Shown: positions 26,093 through 37,052 of the stretch, one piece after another
Position numbering within the stretch: the first letter of the stretch is position 1
Layout of the letters: each line of letters starts with the position of its first letter
NCBI RefSeq assembly: GCF_019312585.1
Contig: NZ_JAHWDP010000002.1
Coordinates: 496,001-560,000, forward strand
Reading direction: 5' to 3'
Length of the DNA: 64,000 nt
Source of the DNA: Halomarinibacterium sedimenti
Lineage (GTDB): Bacteria > Bacteroidota > Bacteroidia > Flavobacteriales > Flavobacteriaceae
Notes under the pieces: generated by a model
The model's database searches: none
What the model saw: the letters and a program-made list of their open reading frames with translations, nothing else
What the model was told of the DNA's origin: nothing
Position numbers and translations under genes: made by a program

Positions 26093-27298
26093 ATGACTCA
26101 TCAAGACCTTTTATCTATTGTTAGGGAATATGAAAGCCCCATTTATGTATATGACGCTTCAAAAATGGAAGCTCAGTATAAACGTTTAAGTAGTGCTTTT
26201 TCGAAAGTAAAAAAGGTAAAGATTAATTATGCTGTTAAAGCACTCTCAAATATTTCGGTGCTTAAATTATTGCATTCTTTTGGAGCGGGTATGGATACTG
26301 TTTCAATACAGGAAGTAAAATTGGCTTTGGATGCAGGTGTTCCTGCTGAAAAAATTATCTATACCCCCAACGGAGTTTCTCTTGAAGAAATTGAAAAAGC
26401 AGCGCAGTTAGGGGTTCAAATAAATATTGACAATCTTTCCATTTTGGAACAATTTGGGACACGGCATCCTAAAACTCCCGTGTGTATTCGTGTTAATCCG
26501 CATGTGATGGCGGGTGGAAATACCAATATCTCTGTTGGTCATATTGACAGTAAATTTGGAATTTCCATCCATCAAATGCCACATATAAAAAGAATTGTGG
26601 AAAATACCAAAATGACTATTAACGGTATTCACATGCATACAGGTAGTGATATTTTAGACATTGATGTGTTTTTATACGCTTCGGAAATTTTATTTGAAGC
26701 CGCCAAAAATTTTAAAAACCTCGAATTTATTGATTTTGGAAGCGGATTTAAGGTCCCATACAAGGCTGGAGATATCGAGACCAACATAGAAGAATTTGGC
26801 GAAAAACTCACAGAACGATTCAATTTATTTTGCAAAAATTATGGTAAAGAGTTGACGCTAGCCTTTGAGCCAGGTAAATTTTTGGTTAGTGAAGCTGGAA
26901 AGTTTTTAGTAAAAGTAAATGTGGTAAAGCAAACTACTTCAACTGTTTTTGCACAAGTAGACAGTGGTTTTAATCACTTAATTCGCCCTATGCTTTATGG
27001 GAGTCAGCACGAAATTGAGAACATAAGTAACCCTAATGGAAAGGAACGTTTTTACAGCGTGGTAGGTTATATTTGTGAAACCGATACCTTCGCCAATAAC
27101 CGCCGTATTTCTGAAATTAGGGAAGGGGATATTTTATCTTTTAGCAATGCTGGAGCCTATTGTTTTACCATGGCAAGTAATTACAATTCTCGGTACCGCC
27201 CAGCTGAAGTATTATGGCATAAAGACAAAGCACACCTCATTCGAAAAAGAGAAACCTTTGAGGATTTGGTAAAAAACCAACTCATTTTTGACCTTTAA
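26093..27298 (+). CDS. lysA: Diaminopimelate decarboxylase
   Basis: A 401-residue fold-III PLP enzyme that decarboxylates meso-diaminopimelate to L-lysine, the last step of lysine synthesis. Lys49 in NYAVKALSN binds the cofactor. GIHMHTGSDI carries the His stacking on the PLP ring, and IDFGSGFKVPYK the phosphate-binding glycines. CETDTFANNR (Cys near 327) supplies the second-subunit catalytic Cys. Its stop is only two bases before the start of the following serine-hydrolase lipoprotein, so the two are probably co-transcribed. Confidence 0.96.
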   Translation: MTHQDLLSIVREYESPIYVYDASKMEAQYKRLSSAFSKVKKVKINYAVKALSNISVLKLLHSFGAGMDTVSIQEVKLALDAGVPAEKIIYTPNGVSLEEIEKAAQLGVQINIDNLSILEQFGTRHPKTPVCIRVNPHVMAGGNTNISVGHIDSKFGISIHQMPHIKRIVENTKMTINGIHMHTGSDILDIDVFLYASEILFEAAKNFKNLEFIDFGSGFKVPYKAGDIETNIEEFGEKLTERFNLFCKNYGKELTLAFEPGKFLVSEAGKFLVKVNVVKQTTSTVFAQVDSGFNHLIRPMLYGSQHEIENISNPNGKERFYSVVGYICETDTFANNRRISEIREGDILSFSNAGAYCFTMASNYNSRYRPAEVLWHKDKAHLIRKRETFEDLVKNQLIFDL

Positions 27299-27300
27299 AT

Positions 27301-28431
27301 TTGAATTATTTCAAAATAATATCACCTATCCTTCTAACTTTTCTGATTGTTTCCTGTAAACAACCCGAAATTTCTCCAATAGAAAAAGTATTGTGGAGTG
27401 CTCATCCCGCCATGTTAAAAGTCTTGCACGACCCTAATTATTTTGAAATTCAGATTCAATATTCTGAGATAAATAGAGACACTACAGGAAAAGTCTATTT
27501 TGTGGATTATGATTTCAGAAATAATCCTGACGCCTATTTTTACCCAGCAAGCACAGTCAAATTACCTGTAGCTATTTTGGCAGCTGAATACTTAGATAGT
27601 ATTTCAAGTGTAGGTATCACCACATCCTATAAGATAAAGGGGGATAGTGTTCTTCATACGGTGGAGGACGATATTCGGCAGATTTTTTCGGTAAGTGATA
27701 ATGAGGCTTATAATAGATTGTATGAACTTTTGGGCAGAGATTATATTAATGCTAAACTAGACAGCAAAGGAATTTCTCCTATGAGAATTTCGCATCGTTT
27801 GGCAATTGAAAATGCTGGAAGACAACAAAGAGATACCTTGGTTTTTTACACTGAAAGGGATACCTTGTATTTGGGTGGTGGAAAAGATTCAATTATTGAA
27901 AACCTACAAATAAAGAAACTACAAAAAGGAATTGGCTTTATGCGAGATGGGGCTCTTGTGAACGAGCCCATGGATTTTTCTGAAAAAAACTACTTCCCTA
28001 TCGAAGCGCAGCACAAATTAATGAAACGACTTTTTTTTCCAGAAGTATTTTCAGAAAATGAACGCTTCAGCATTTCAGAAAACACATTGAATCGTATTAA
28101 AAAAAATATGCATTCTGTACCTCGCAAAAGCGGCTATAAGGAAGATGAGTTTTACGATAGTTATGGAAAATTCTTTCTTTATGGAGATTCCAAGGATCGC
28201 ATTCCAGAGCAATTCAAAATATATAATAAAGTAGGATATGCCTATGGCACACTTACGGAAACTGCTTATATCGTTGATGAAAAAGCTGGTATTGAATTTT
28301 TACTAACAGCTACCATTTTGGTGAATAAAAATGAAATTTTTAACGATGACACATATGAATATGAAGAAATTGGGATTCCCTTTTTAGCACAATTAGGGAG
28401 AGAAATTTATTTACAGGAACACGAAAAGTAA
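27301..28431 (+). CDS. Serine hydrolase lipoprotein, class A beta-lactamase/PBP-like
   Basis: A 376-residue lipoprotein; the lipobox LIVSC places the lipidated Cys at residue 19. The transpeptidase/beta-lactamase signatures are an SxxK motif STVK (84-87) and SDN (132-134). A KVG near GYAYGT replaces the usual KTG. It may act on peptidoglycan or another acyl substrate; resistance to beta-lactams is not implied. Translation appears to begin at TTG (27301), because no ATG precedes the signal peptide in frame. It ends exactly next to the stop of the convergent flavin oxidoreductase gene, leaving no spacer. Confidence 0.78.
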   Translation: MNYFKIISPILLTFLIVSCKQPEISPIEKVLWSAHPAMLKVLHDPNYFEIQIQYSEINRDTTGKVYFVDYDFRNNPDAYFYPASTVKLPVAILAAEYLDSISSVGITTSYKIKGDSVLHTVEDDIRQIFSVSDNEAYNRLYELLGRDYINAKLDSKGISPMRISHRLAIENAGRQQRDTLVFYTERDTLYLGGGKDSIIENLQIKKLQKGIGFMRDGALVNEPMDFSEKNYFPIEAQHKLMKRLFFPEVFSENERFSISENTLNRIKKNMHSVPRKSGYKEDEFYDSYGKFFLYGDSKDRIPEQFKIYNKVGYAYGTLTETAYIVDEKAGIEFLLTATILVNKNEIFNDDTYEYEEIGIPFLAQLGREIYLQEHEK

Positions 28432-29376
28432 TTAGAAAAGATTAGAAACTTCTTTTTTGGCCAACTCATATTCTTTTAGCATATCATGTAAAATAGTAGC
28501 AGCTGGTTTTATATCATGAATGAGTCCGGCAATTTGCCCAATTTCTAATTCTCCTTCTTCTAAATCCCCTTCAAACATTCCTTTTTTGGCGCGAGCGCGT
28601 CCTAGAAGTGCTTTTAAATCATCCACTGTTGGACTTTTTTTATAGAGTTCTTTAACGTCTTGATAAAATTTATTTTTAATCAATCGCACAGGCGCTAATT
28701 CTTTCAGTGTAAGCTCGGTATCACCTTCTTTGGCATTCACTACTACTTCTTTAAAGGCCGGATGAGCGCTGCTCTCCTCCGAAGCGACAAATCGGCTACC
28801 CACTTGCACTCCATCGGCTCCTAAAATCATGGCAGCAAGCATTCCTCTACCAGTGGCAATTCCGCCAGCCGCAATAAGGGGTACGGATATTTGTTCGCGA
28901 ACCATAGGGATTAAAGTAAATGTGGTTGTTTCTTCTCTTCCGTTATGTCCGCCTGCCTCAAAACCCTCGGCAACCACTGCATCTACACCCGCTTCTTGCG
29001 CTTTAAGTGCAAACTTTACACTACTTACTACGTGAACAACAGTGATTCCGTTTTCTTTTAAGTGGGCAGTATACGTTTTCGGATTTCCCGCAGAAGTAAA
29101 TACTATCTTCACCCCTTCGTCAATAATAATATCGATAATTTCCTGAAGGTTGGGGTATAACATAGGTACATTGACCCCAAAAGGTTTATCGGTTGCTTTT
29201 TTACATTTCTGAACGTGTTCCCGAAGTACTTCGGGATACATAGAGCCAGCCCCTAACAAGCCTAATCCACCAGCATTACTAACAGCACTGGCTAATCGCC
29301 AACCGCTATTCCAAATCATCCCAGCTTGAATAATGGGATATTGGATTCCAAAAAGCTGGGTAATATTATTTGGCAC
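28432..29376 (-). CDS. NAD(P)H-dependent flavin oxidoreductase, nitronate monooxygenase family
   Basis: A 314-residue FMN TIM-barrel protein. Family motifs are YPIIQAGMIWNSGWRLASAV, SNAGGLGLLGAG, EGFEAGGHNG and PLIAAGGIATGRGM, with ADGVQVGSRFVAS closing the FMN phosphate site. The family includes nitronate monooxygenases and FabK-type enoyl-ACP reductases, and sequence alone does not separate them here. The His in AGGHNG agrees with the nitronate group. Its start overlaps the stop of the S8 protease gene by one base, which indicates coupled translation. Confidence 0.85.
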   Translation of the reverse strand: MPNNITQLFGIQYPIIQAGMIWNSGWRLASAVSNAGGLGLLGAGSMYPEVLREHVQKCKKATDKPFGVNVPMLYPNLQEIIDIIIDEGVKIVFTSAGNPKTYTAHLKENGITVVHVVSSVKFALKAQEAGVDAVVAEGFEAGGHNGREETTTFTLIPMVREQISVPLIAAGGIATGRGMLAAMILGADGVQVGSRFVASEESSAHPAFKEVVVNAKEGDTELTLKELAPVRLIKNKFYQDVKELYKKSPTVDDLKALLGRARAKKGMFEGDLEEGELEIGQIAGLIHDIKPAATILHDMLKEYELAKKEVSNLF

Positions 29377-30995
29377 TATTGCTTAATAATTTTGAAAGAG
29401 TTTTTTGTTTCTTCTGCAATAACAGTAGCAATATAAATCCCTTGTGGTAAAGAAGAAAGCATCACTTGGTTGCCAGAAGCCGTTACTTGAGTCCTCATCA
29501 CTTCCTTTCCTAAAATATTATACAACGTAATTTCAGCATTGGTAACATTTTGAGGGAACGAAATATTTAAAATATCCTTAACTGGATTAGGATATACGGC
29601 AAAATTATTGTTCAAAAATTGATCTTCGATTCCAAGGTTATGCAACGCATTGTAAGCATCTCTAAAATTGGCTACACCATAACCCATTTCATCTGTTGGA
29701 TTATTATAAATGCTAGCTGTTTCACGAACAATCTGCATAATTTCATAATTTTTTGCATCGGGTTTAGATTGCCATAAGCAGGTTACTGCCCCTGCTAAAA
29801 TAGGAGAACTAAAAGAAGTCCCATTGCTAAAATCGACCGTCCCATTTTCCCGTATTACAGCTGAACCTTGGCCTTGAGCCATCACATCAGGTTTAATTCT
29901 TCCGTCTACCGTAGGCCCTCTAGAACTAAAGGATGCATAATTGCCCGCGGCATTTACCGCACCGACAGCTAATAATCCAATGGCGTCTGCTGGTGTTGCA
30001 ACAGTTCCAAAACCATTACCAGCATTCCCTGCAGAAGTAACTAAAATCATCCCTTTTTCAAAAGCTATGTTGGCCCCTCTTGCCGCAAAAGTGGTTACAC
30101 CGTTTAAGTCTTCATAGGTGTGAGTGTAATTAGGATTATCGTATTCTTGATACCCCAAAGAGGTATTGATAACGTCCACCCCTAGACTATCTGCTCTTTC
30201 GAGCGCCTCTACATACCAGGCTTCCTCACGAGGATTTTCGTCGGGTCCATATTCAGTTCTAAAAAGATAGAGTGAAGCATTAGGTGCTGTACCCACAAAT
30301 TGATTCTCTAAAAACCCAACTATATCACTAGTTGTATTTACACCATGTTGTCCTGTACCCTCTACATTTGTAGTTCGACTAAAAAAATCGAAAGTCCCTA
30401 AGAGTCGGTTATTATTAACAACGTGTGAAAATGCTGGATTAGTAGCAAAATTTGGAAAACCAGAATCTGTCACTCCAATAATCATCCCTTCTCCTGTAAA
30501 ATCTAATTCGTGCAGGTAGTCGCCTTCTATCATTTCAATCTGATTTGCGGCTGCCCCATAATTATATTCAATTCTTGAAGTTTGATTTTCAATTGTAAAT
30601 TTATCTTGAGCCGTTCCTACTGGGTTAGGAAAATTTAAATCTTTATCTGCCCATTCAATATCTGCTACAAAGGAAAGATTTAAAAGAGCTTCAATATCTG
30701 GCATAGTTCCTTGTACATACACACAATTCATCCATTTAGATTTTGCCCAATACGTAATCCCAGATGCATTCTTTATTTGAGTGACATACGCTTCTGTAAC
30801 AGGAACATCTCGTTCGTCAATAAGGACTTCATGAAGCAATTTTCTATCTACGGCCTCTTGCGTTAAAATCGTTAAGGGATTATCGATCGAAAATTGCACA
30901 TTTTCTTTATCTGCAAAAAACACCCATGCATCTTGTATCTGTGCATTCCCAAATTGAAAAACAAAGACCAAAACTAATAATACTACTTTTTTCAT
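29376..30995 (-). CDS. Secreted subtilisin-like (S8) protease with type IX secretion tail
   Basis: A 539-residue exported protease. After the signal peptide (MKKVVLLVLVFVFQFGNAQ) comes a prodomain to about 150. The triad follows: Asp in IGVTDSGFPNF, His in TGQHGVNTTSDIVGF (an unusual variant of HGTxVAG) and Ser in GTSFSSPILAGAV. The last 75 residues form a type IX sorting domain (YPNPVKDILNISF, YNILGKEV, LPQGIYIATV), so it is carried across the outer membrane and anchored or released. The ATG at 30995 is preferred: it begins directly at the signal peptide and lies 10 bp after the mnmA stop. The start at 31028 would overlap mnmA. Confidence 0.92.
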   Translation of the reverse strand: MKKVVLLVLVFVFQFGNAQIQDAWVFFADKENVQFSIDNPLTILTQEAVDRKLLHEVLIDERDVPVTEAYVTQIKNASGITYWAKSKWMNCVYVQGTMPDIEALLNLSFVADIEWADKDLNFPNPVGTAQDKFTIENQTSRIEYNYGAAANQIEMIEGDYLHELDFTGEGMIIGVTDSGFPNFATNPAFSHVVNNNRLLGTFDFFSRTTNVEGTGQHGVNTTSDIVGFLENQFVGTAPNASLYLFRTEYGPDENPREEAWYVEALERADSLGVDVINTSLGYQEYDNPNYTHTYEDLNGVTTFAARGANIAFEKGMILVTSAGNAGNGFGTVATPADAIGLLAVGAVNAAGNYASFSSRGPTVDGRIKPDVMAQGQGSAVIRENGTVDFSNGTSFSSPILAGAVTCLWQSKPDAKNYEIMQIVRETASIYNNPTDEMGYGVANFRDAYNALHNLGIEDQFLNNNFAVYPNPVKDILNISFPQNVTNAEITLYNILGKEVMRTQVTASGNQVMLSSLPQGIYIATVIAEETKNSFKIIKQ

Positions 30996-31005
30996 ATACT
31001 TTTTT

Positions 31006-32196
31006 TTAGGAAATAACTCCACTACCAACTAATTCATCACCTTGATACCATGCAACAAATTGCCCTTCGGTGATCGCAGATTGTGGCTTTTCAAATATAA
31101 CATATAAACCTGAAAGCGTTTTATATAATGTTGCTTTTTCAAGTGGTTGACGATACCGAATTCTAGCTTTTATGTCCATAGTTTCATCTATTTGCAATGC
31201 TAAATCCTCACGAATCCAATGCAACTCATCATCTTTTACAAAAAGACCTCTTCGGTATAATCCCGGATGATCTTTACCCTGCCCTGTATAAATGATGTTT
31301 TCTTTAACATCTGTGTCAATAACAAAGAGGGGTTCTTTGGTTCCACCAACGGCCAGTCCTTTGCGTTGTCCTTTTGTAAAAAAGTGCGCTCCTTGATGTT
31401 TCCCAATTACTTTTCCATCCTTCAATTTATAGGAATACTTTTCTGAAAGAAACCGAATTTGCTCCGCTTCGGAAGTAAATTCTGGCGTTGTTTTTCCATA
31501 TTCCGAAAACGCTGAAGGTACCTCAACTATCAACCCTTCTTTGGGCTTCAATTGTTGTTGTAAAAAATCTGGAAGACGAACTTTCCCTATAAAGCACAAG
31601 CCTTGGGAATCCTTTTTTTCTGCTGTAACTAAATTTTGTTCTGTAGCTATTTTACGTACTTCAGGCTTTTGCAATTCACCAATAGGAAATAAAGTCTTCG
31701 CCAATTGTTCTTGCGATAACTGACATAAAAAATAAGATTGGTCTTTATTGGGATCTTTTCCCGAAAGCAATTGATAGACTTCTTTTCCCTCTTTTTCAAT
31801 CGTTCCTTTTCTGCAATAATGTCCTGTAGCTACATAATCTGCACCCAAATTTAGTGCGATTTTCATAAATACATCAAATTTGATTTCTCGGTTACACAAC
31901 ACATCGGGGTTGGGTGTGCGTCCCATTTCGTATTCGTGAAACATATAGTCCACAATACGTTCTTTATATTGCTCACTTAAATCGATCGTTTGAAAGGGAA
32001 TTCCGAGTTTTTCGGCCACTAACATAGCGTCATTGCTATCTTCTAACCATGGACACTCGTCTGAAATGGTCACAGAATCATCATGCCAGTTTTTCATAAA
32101 CAAGCCAATGACCTCATATCCTTGTTCTTTTAAAAGATATGCAGCAACACTGGAGTCCACACCTCCACTTAATCCTACGACAACTCGTTTCTTCAT
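31006..32196 (-). CDS. mnmA: tRNA 2-thiouridine(34) synthase
   Basis: A 396-residue enzyme that thiolates U34 of tRNAs for Lys, Glu and Gln. The ATP-pyrophosphatase loop is SGGVDSS (10-16). The two catalytic cysteines are Cys101 in [12 protein letters not shown] and Cys201 in GLCFIGKV. The C-terminal part ([33 protein letters not shown]) is the usual beta domain. The length is typical. It is followed 10 bp later by the S8 protease gene. Confidence 0.97.
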   Translation of the reverse strand: MKKRVVVGLSGGVDSSVAAYLLKEQGYEVIGLFMKNWHDDSVTISDECPWLEDSNDAMLVAEKLGIPFQTIDLSEQYKERIVDYMFHEYEMGRTPNPDVLCNREIKFDVFMKIALNLGADYVATGHYCRKGTIEKEGKEVYQLLSGKDPNKDQSYFLCQLSQEQLAKTLFPIGELQKPEVRKIATEQNLVTAEKKDSQGLCFIGKVRLPDFLQQQLKPKEGLIVEVPSAFSEYGKTTPEFTSEAEQIRFLSEKYSYKLKDGKVIGKHQGAHFFTKGQRKGLAVGGTKEPLFVIDTDVKENIIYTGQGKDHPGLYRRGLFVKDDELHWIREDLALQIDETMDIKARIRYRQPLEKATLYKTLSGLYVIFEKPQSAITEGQFVAWYQGDELVGSGVIS

Positions 32197-32236
32197 CTTG
32201 ATTATAGGACGGTAAAGTTATAAAATACTTACGCGA

Positions 32237-32923
32237 TTATCCTTTTTTGAGTGGTTTAGGGTAAATTTCTTCCATTTCGAGTTGGCCATTTTTGTAGTAT
32301 TTCCAAAGCCCATGTTTCTTTCCTTGCCTGTAATTTCCTTCAATTACTACAACACCAAAAGCGTCATAATAAATAGCAGCACCTTCCAATTGATCGTTAC
32401 GATACTGAAGTTTTTTAATCAAAACCCCCTCTGGAGAATAGTATAAATTTTCACCTTCCTTTATTCCATTGACATAGGTAATTTCTTCAGTTACTTTGCC
32501 ATCTGGATAATAGGTAGTTTGTTTCCCGTGGAGTTTTCCGTCTTTATAAAACTCACGACTCATGACTTGTTTGGACTTTTCATGATAGGCAACCCACTCT
32601 CCTTCACGTTCTTTATCAATCATCTTTCCTTCACTAACCAATTTCCCTTTTATGGTAAAATATTGCACCCAAGCCGAGTCATCTTTGTCATTAAAAGTGC
32701 TTACCACTGATGGCTGTTTCCCACATTCTTCACAGTAAAATTTGAAGACACCCACTTCCTTTCCATGATTAAAAGCACCTTCATATCGAATCTGTTGTGT
32801 TCCAGGAAAGGTTTTTTTCCAAACCCCATGACGCTTCCCATTGGCATCCATTTGATTTATTGATTCTTGTGCACAAAGTGAAGAACCAAATAAAATAATG
32901 TAAATATAAAGGGTGTATTTCAT
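32237..32923 (-). CDS. Exported MORN-repeat (YwqK-like) protein
   Basis: A 228-residue protein with a signal peptide (to about residue 18, SSLCAQ). About eight short repeats follow the pattern GxxHGxWKxY/F (GKRHGVWKKTF, GKLHGKQTTYYPDGKV, GKKHGLWKYYKNGQLEMEE), the MORN variant 2 or YwqK-type repeat. These form a flat beta array. In automated annotation such proteins are called toxin-antitoxin YwqK antitoxins, but nothing here supports a toxin partner. It lies between yidC and mnmA on the same strand. Confidence 0.8.
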   Translation of the reverse strand: MKYTLYIYIILFGSSLCAQESINQMDANGKRHGVWKKTFPGTQQIRYEGAFNHGKEVGVFKFYCEECGKQPSVVSTFNDKDDSAWVQYFTIKGKLVSEGKMIDKEREGEWVAYHEKSKQVMSREFYKDGKLHGKQTTYYPDGKVTEEITYVNGIKEGENLYYSPEGVLIKKLQYRNDQLEGAAIYYDAFGVVVIEGNYRQGKKHGLWKYYKNGQLEMEEIYPKPLKKG

Positions 32924-33092
32924 TGTTACTATTTTTAATTAGCTAACGAAATGCCCCTAAAGAAATTTTATAAATCCAACGAAGATTTAAAAAAAAGGCA
33001 TTCCATCTTCCCATTTATCAAATGTTTTATATAGATGAAATAAAACTTTCAAAAATTGTACCGAAGCATTTTCAATAAAACTAAATGCTTTA

Positions 33093-34985
33093 CTACTTTT
33101 TATTTTTTTGTTGTGCTTTTTTCTGAGCTTCAGCTTGCTCCATCATTTCAGCCATTTTTCGCTGAAAACGATTTTGCTTTTTAGGCTTTTTCTTGTTTAC
33201 CTGAATCTTAGCGTGAATCTTATCCTCATCAATAATAAAATTCTTAATCACTACCATAATTCCTATAGTAATCAAGTTTGAAGTTAAATAATACACCGAA
33301 AGTCCACTCGCATAGTTATTGAAGAAAACCAACATAAAGAGCGGTGATAAGTACATTAAAAACTTCATATTAGGCATCCCTGGTTGCTGCTGTTGCTGCA
33401 TGGTAGATCCCATACTCATCATCATATACACAAAGATGGCTATAGAAGCTAATATTGGGAAAAGACTAACATGGTCTCCATAAAAGGGAATATGAAAAGG
33501 AAGTTCTGCCACCACATCGTAACTCGCTAAATCATCTGCCCAAAGGAAACTTTTTTGTCGTAAATCGAATGCCGTTGGAAAGAAGGTAAACAACGCATAA
33601 AAGACAGGAATTTGTAACAAAGCTGGCAAACATCCCTTTAACGGACTCGCTCCTGCTATGTTTTGAAGTTTGAGGGTTTCTTGCTGAATCTTCATGTTAT
33701 TGCCTTCGTACTTCTTTTTTATTTCATCCAATTCTGGTTTTAATACCTTCAATTTTGCCTGAGAAACATACTGTTTGTATTGTACAGGTGACAACAATAA
33801 TTTGAATAAAATGGTCAATACAATAATCGCTATTCCAGCAGGGAACCAATCACTTAGCAAACTAAATACTGGAATAATAAGGTATTTGTTTAAGAAACCA
33901 AACAGCCCCCATCCTAAGGGCATCGCCTCATCTAGATTTCTATCGTAGGTTTTAAAAATTTGGTAATCCGTTGGTCCGTAGTACATATTCATGTCATATG
34001 CCAACGCTCCCCCTTTGGGCTCCAGTAACATTCTAGCACCGTATTTTTTGGTGAAAAGAGTATCCACTTCTTCATCCTTCACTAAGTCCTCGGAAGTGAA
34101 CTTTACTTCTTTAAAAGCAGTATCGGTTAAAATCATAGAGCTAAAAAAGTGTTGACGGAAATTTAACCAAGTGACATCAACTTCGGTCTCTTCATCCTCT
34201 CCAGTAGGAGAAAGTTTACTGTGGTCATCCCCATTTTCGAACTCATAGGTAAGTCGTGTGTAGCGGTTTTCGTAGGAGATACTTTTCGCCTGACGGTAGC
34301 CTTTATAATTCCAATCCAAATACATAGGTTGGGAGGCATCTATTACACCATCCAATCCTTGCGTTCTTAGATTAAAATCAAGCATATACTCGCCTGGTTT
34401 TAACTCGTAACGATACTCTATATAAGCACTTTCGGAAGTTTTTAACTTCATAGAAAGTACTTGATTTTCTCCATTTTTGGATATCCTTGGTTCAAAAAAT
34501 AAATCACGGGTATTTAGTAATCTATTTTCTGCCGAAAACTGAAGATTGAAATCGTTATTTCCATCTTTTATAAGATATACAGGCTCGCCACGGTATTGTG
34601 TTTGGTCTTTTAATTTTGCCTCAACAATGAAGCCTCCTTTATTACTTACGGTTAATTGTAATACATCATTTTCAACAATGGTAGTACCCTCCTTTGCTGA
34701 AGGTAACGTACTTGAATACGCAAAAGAGCCAAGTCTGTTTTGCAATTCTGAAATAGCTAAAGAATCGGATGTATTTACCGTATTTTCTGTTGTTATTGAA
34801 GATTCAAACACAGGAGTATTTTGAATATCTGAAGTTGTGGATTCTTCAACAACCTGTTCGGTCTTTGCTTTTTCGGCTTCAATCTCTTCAGGAGTTGGCT
34901 GGTTTTGATAAAGCATCCATAAAAGGATTCCTCCAATCAATAAAAATCCGATTAACGTATTGAGGTCAAATTTTTTTTCTTCCAT
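33093..34985 (-). CDS. yidC: Membrane protein insertase YidC
   Basis: A 630-residue Oxa1-family insertase that puts proteins into the inner membrane with or without SecYEG. A first membrane helix (about 8-24, LIGFLLIGGILLWMLY) is followed by a large periplasmic beta domain (to about 350). Then comes the conserved five-helix core: IAIIVLTILFKLLLSPVQYK with its conserved Arg/Lys position, then SPLKGCLPALLQIPVFYALF. The C-terminal tail is Lys/Gln-rich, as expected for ribosome contact. The pyrG gene is upstream with a 110-bp gap. Confidence 0.97.
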   Translation of the reverse strand: MEEKKFDLNTLIGFLLIGGILLWMLYQNQPTPEEIEAEKAKTEQVVEESTTSDIQNTPVFESSITTENTVNTSDSLAISELQNRLGSFAYSSTLPSAKEGTTIVENDVLQLTVSNKGGFIVEAKLKDQTQYRGEPVYLIKDGNNDFNLQFSAENRLLNTRDLFFEPRISKNGENQVLSMKLKTSESAYIEYRYELKPGEYMLDFNLRTQGLDGVIDASQPMYLDWNYKGYRQAKSISYENRYTRLTYEFENGDDHSKLSPTGEDEETEVDVTWLNFRQHFFSSMILTDTAFKEVKFTSEDLVKDEEVDTLFTKKYGARMLLEPKGGALAYDMNMYYGPTDYQIFKTYDRNLDEAMPLGWGLFGFLNKYLIIPVFSLLSDWFPAGIAIIVLTILFKLLLSPVQYKQYVSQAKLKVLKPELDEIKKKYEGNNMKIQQETLKLQNIAGASPLKGCLPALLQIPVFYALFTFFPTAFDLRQKSFLWADDLASYDVVAELPFHIPFYGDHVSLFPILASIAIFVYMMMSMGSTMQQQQQPGMPNMKFLMYLSPLFMLVFFNNYASGLSVYYLTSNLITIGIMVVIKNFIIDEDKIHAKIQVNKKKPKKQNRFQRKMAEMMEQAEAQKKAQQKNKK

Positions 34986-35011
34986 ATAATTAAAATTAGA
35001 GGTTGATTGAC

Positions 35012-35040
35012 ATCCCCCTCAATCCCCCTTCAAAGGGGGA
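35012..35040. repeat. GC-rich inverted repeat between pyrG and yidC
   Basis: TCCCCCT and AGGGGGA (35023-35040) form a 7-bp stem with a 4-nt loop, preceded by a second ATCCCCCTCA copy. On the minus strand no T-tract follows, so it is weak as a pyrG terminator. The motif looks like a dispersed Bacteroidota repeat and could partly attenuate read-through into yidC. Confidence 0.6.
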
Positions 35041-35095
35041 AGTTTTATTTTGTTTACAACAATCTCGCCTAAAAAAAGGTTCAGACAAATTGTCG

Positions 35096-36721
<1,626 letters not shown>

Positions 36722-36737
36722 TTACCTATACGGGATG

Positions 36738-36745
36738 CAAAGATA
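36738..36745 (-). promoter_or_regulatory. pyrG promoter -7 box
   Basis: TATCTTTG on the minus strand matches TAnnTTTG and lies 28 bp before the pyrG start. A -33 TTG at the usual distance is not obvious. Confidence 0.5.
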
Positions 36746-36833
36746 CAGTTTTTGTGCGGAGGTGGCTAAAGAATTTTGGAAATATTAGAATGATAAATTA
36801 AATCTGAAGTGATTCTTAAAAAAACATCGTAAG

Positions 36834-37052
36834 CTACTTTTTAACCAAAGGCTTCAACAATCCCTCCAACCCATTTATTTTAATTTCGTGCATTTCTTTC
36901 ATCATCCTGCCCAATTTGCCGTCAGGGAATCCTTTTTGAGCAAACCAAGCGAAGTAATATTCAGGGATTTTTAAAAGATAGTGGCCTTCGTATTTTCCAA
37001 AAGGCATTTTGTAGTTAGCAAGCTCAATGAGGTGCGTTTTATCTATTTCCAA
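36834..37052 (-). CDS. DUF3820 family protein
   Basis: A 72-residue protein. The motif MPFGKYEGHYLLKIPEYYFAWF, with FPDGKLGRMM after it, is that of DUF3820, which automated pipelines call a putative quorum-sensing-regulated virulence factor. A similar GKYKG...PxxYLxWL motif occurs at the C-terminus of exonuclease-like proteins, including the one at 62256-63029 (FGKHKGTLV...PGYFGWLL). Its start overlaps the end of the DUF922 gene by 10 bp. Function unknown. Confidence 0.82.
   Translation of the reverse strand: MEIDKTHLIELANYKMPFGKYEGHYLLKIPEYYFAWFAQKGFPDGKLGRMMKEMHEIKINGLEGLLKPLVKK

Noticed and set aside
27301-28431. Beta-lactamase resistance gene
   Set aside because: SxxK and SDN are present but the third motif is KVG and the context is lysine synthesis; the name would over-claim.
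32237-32923. Toxin-antitoxin antitoxin
   Set aside because: The MORN/YwqK repeats are what trigger that name; no toxin gene is adjacent, and the protein is exported.
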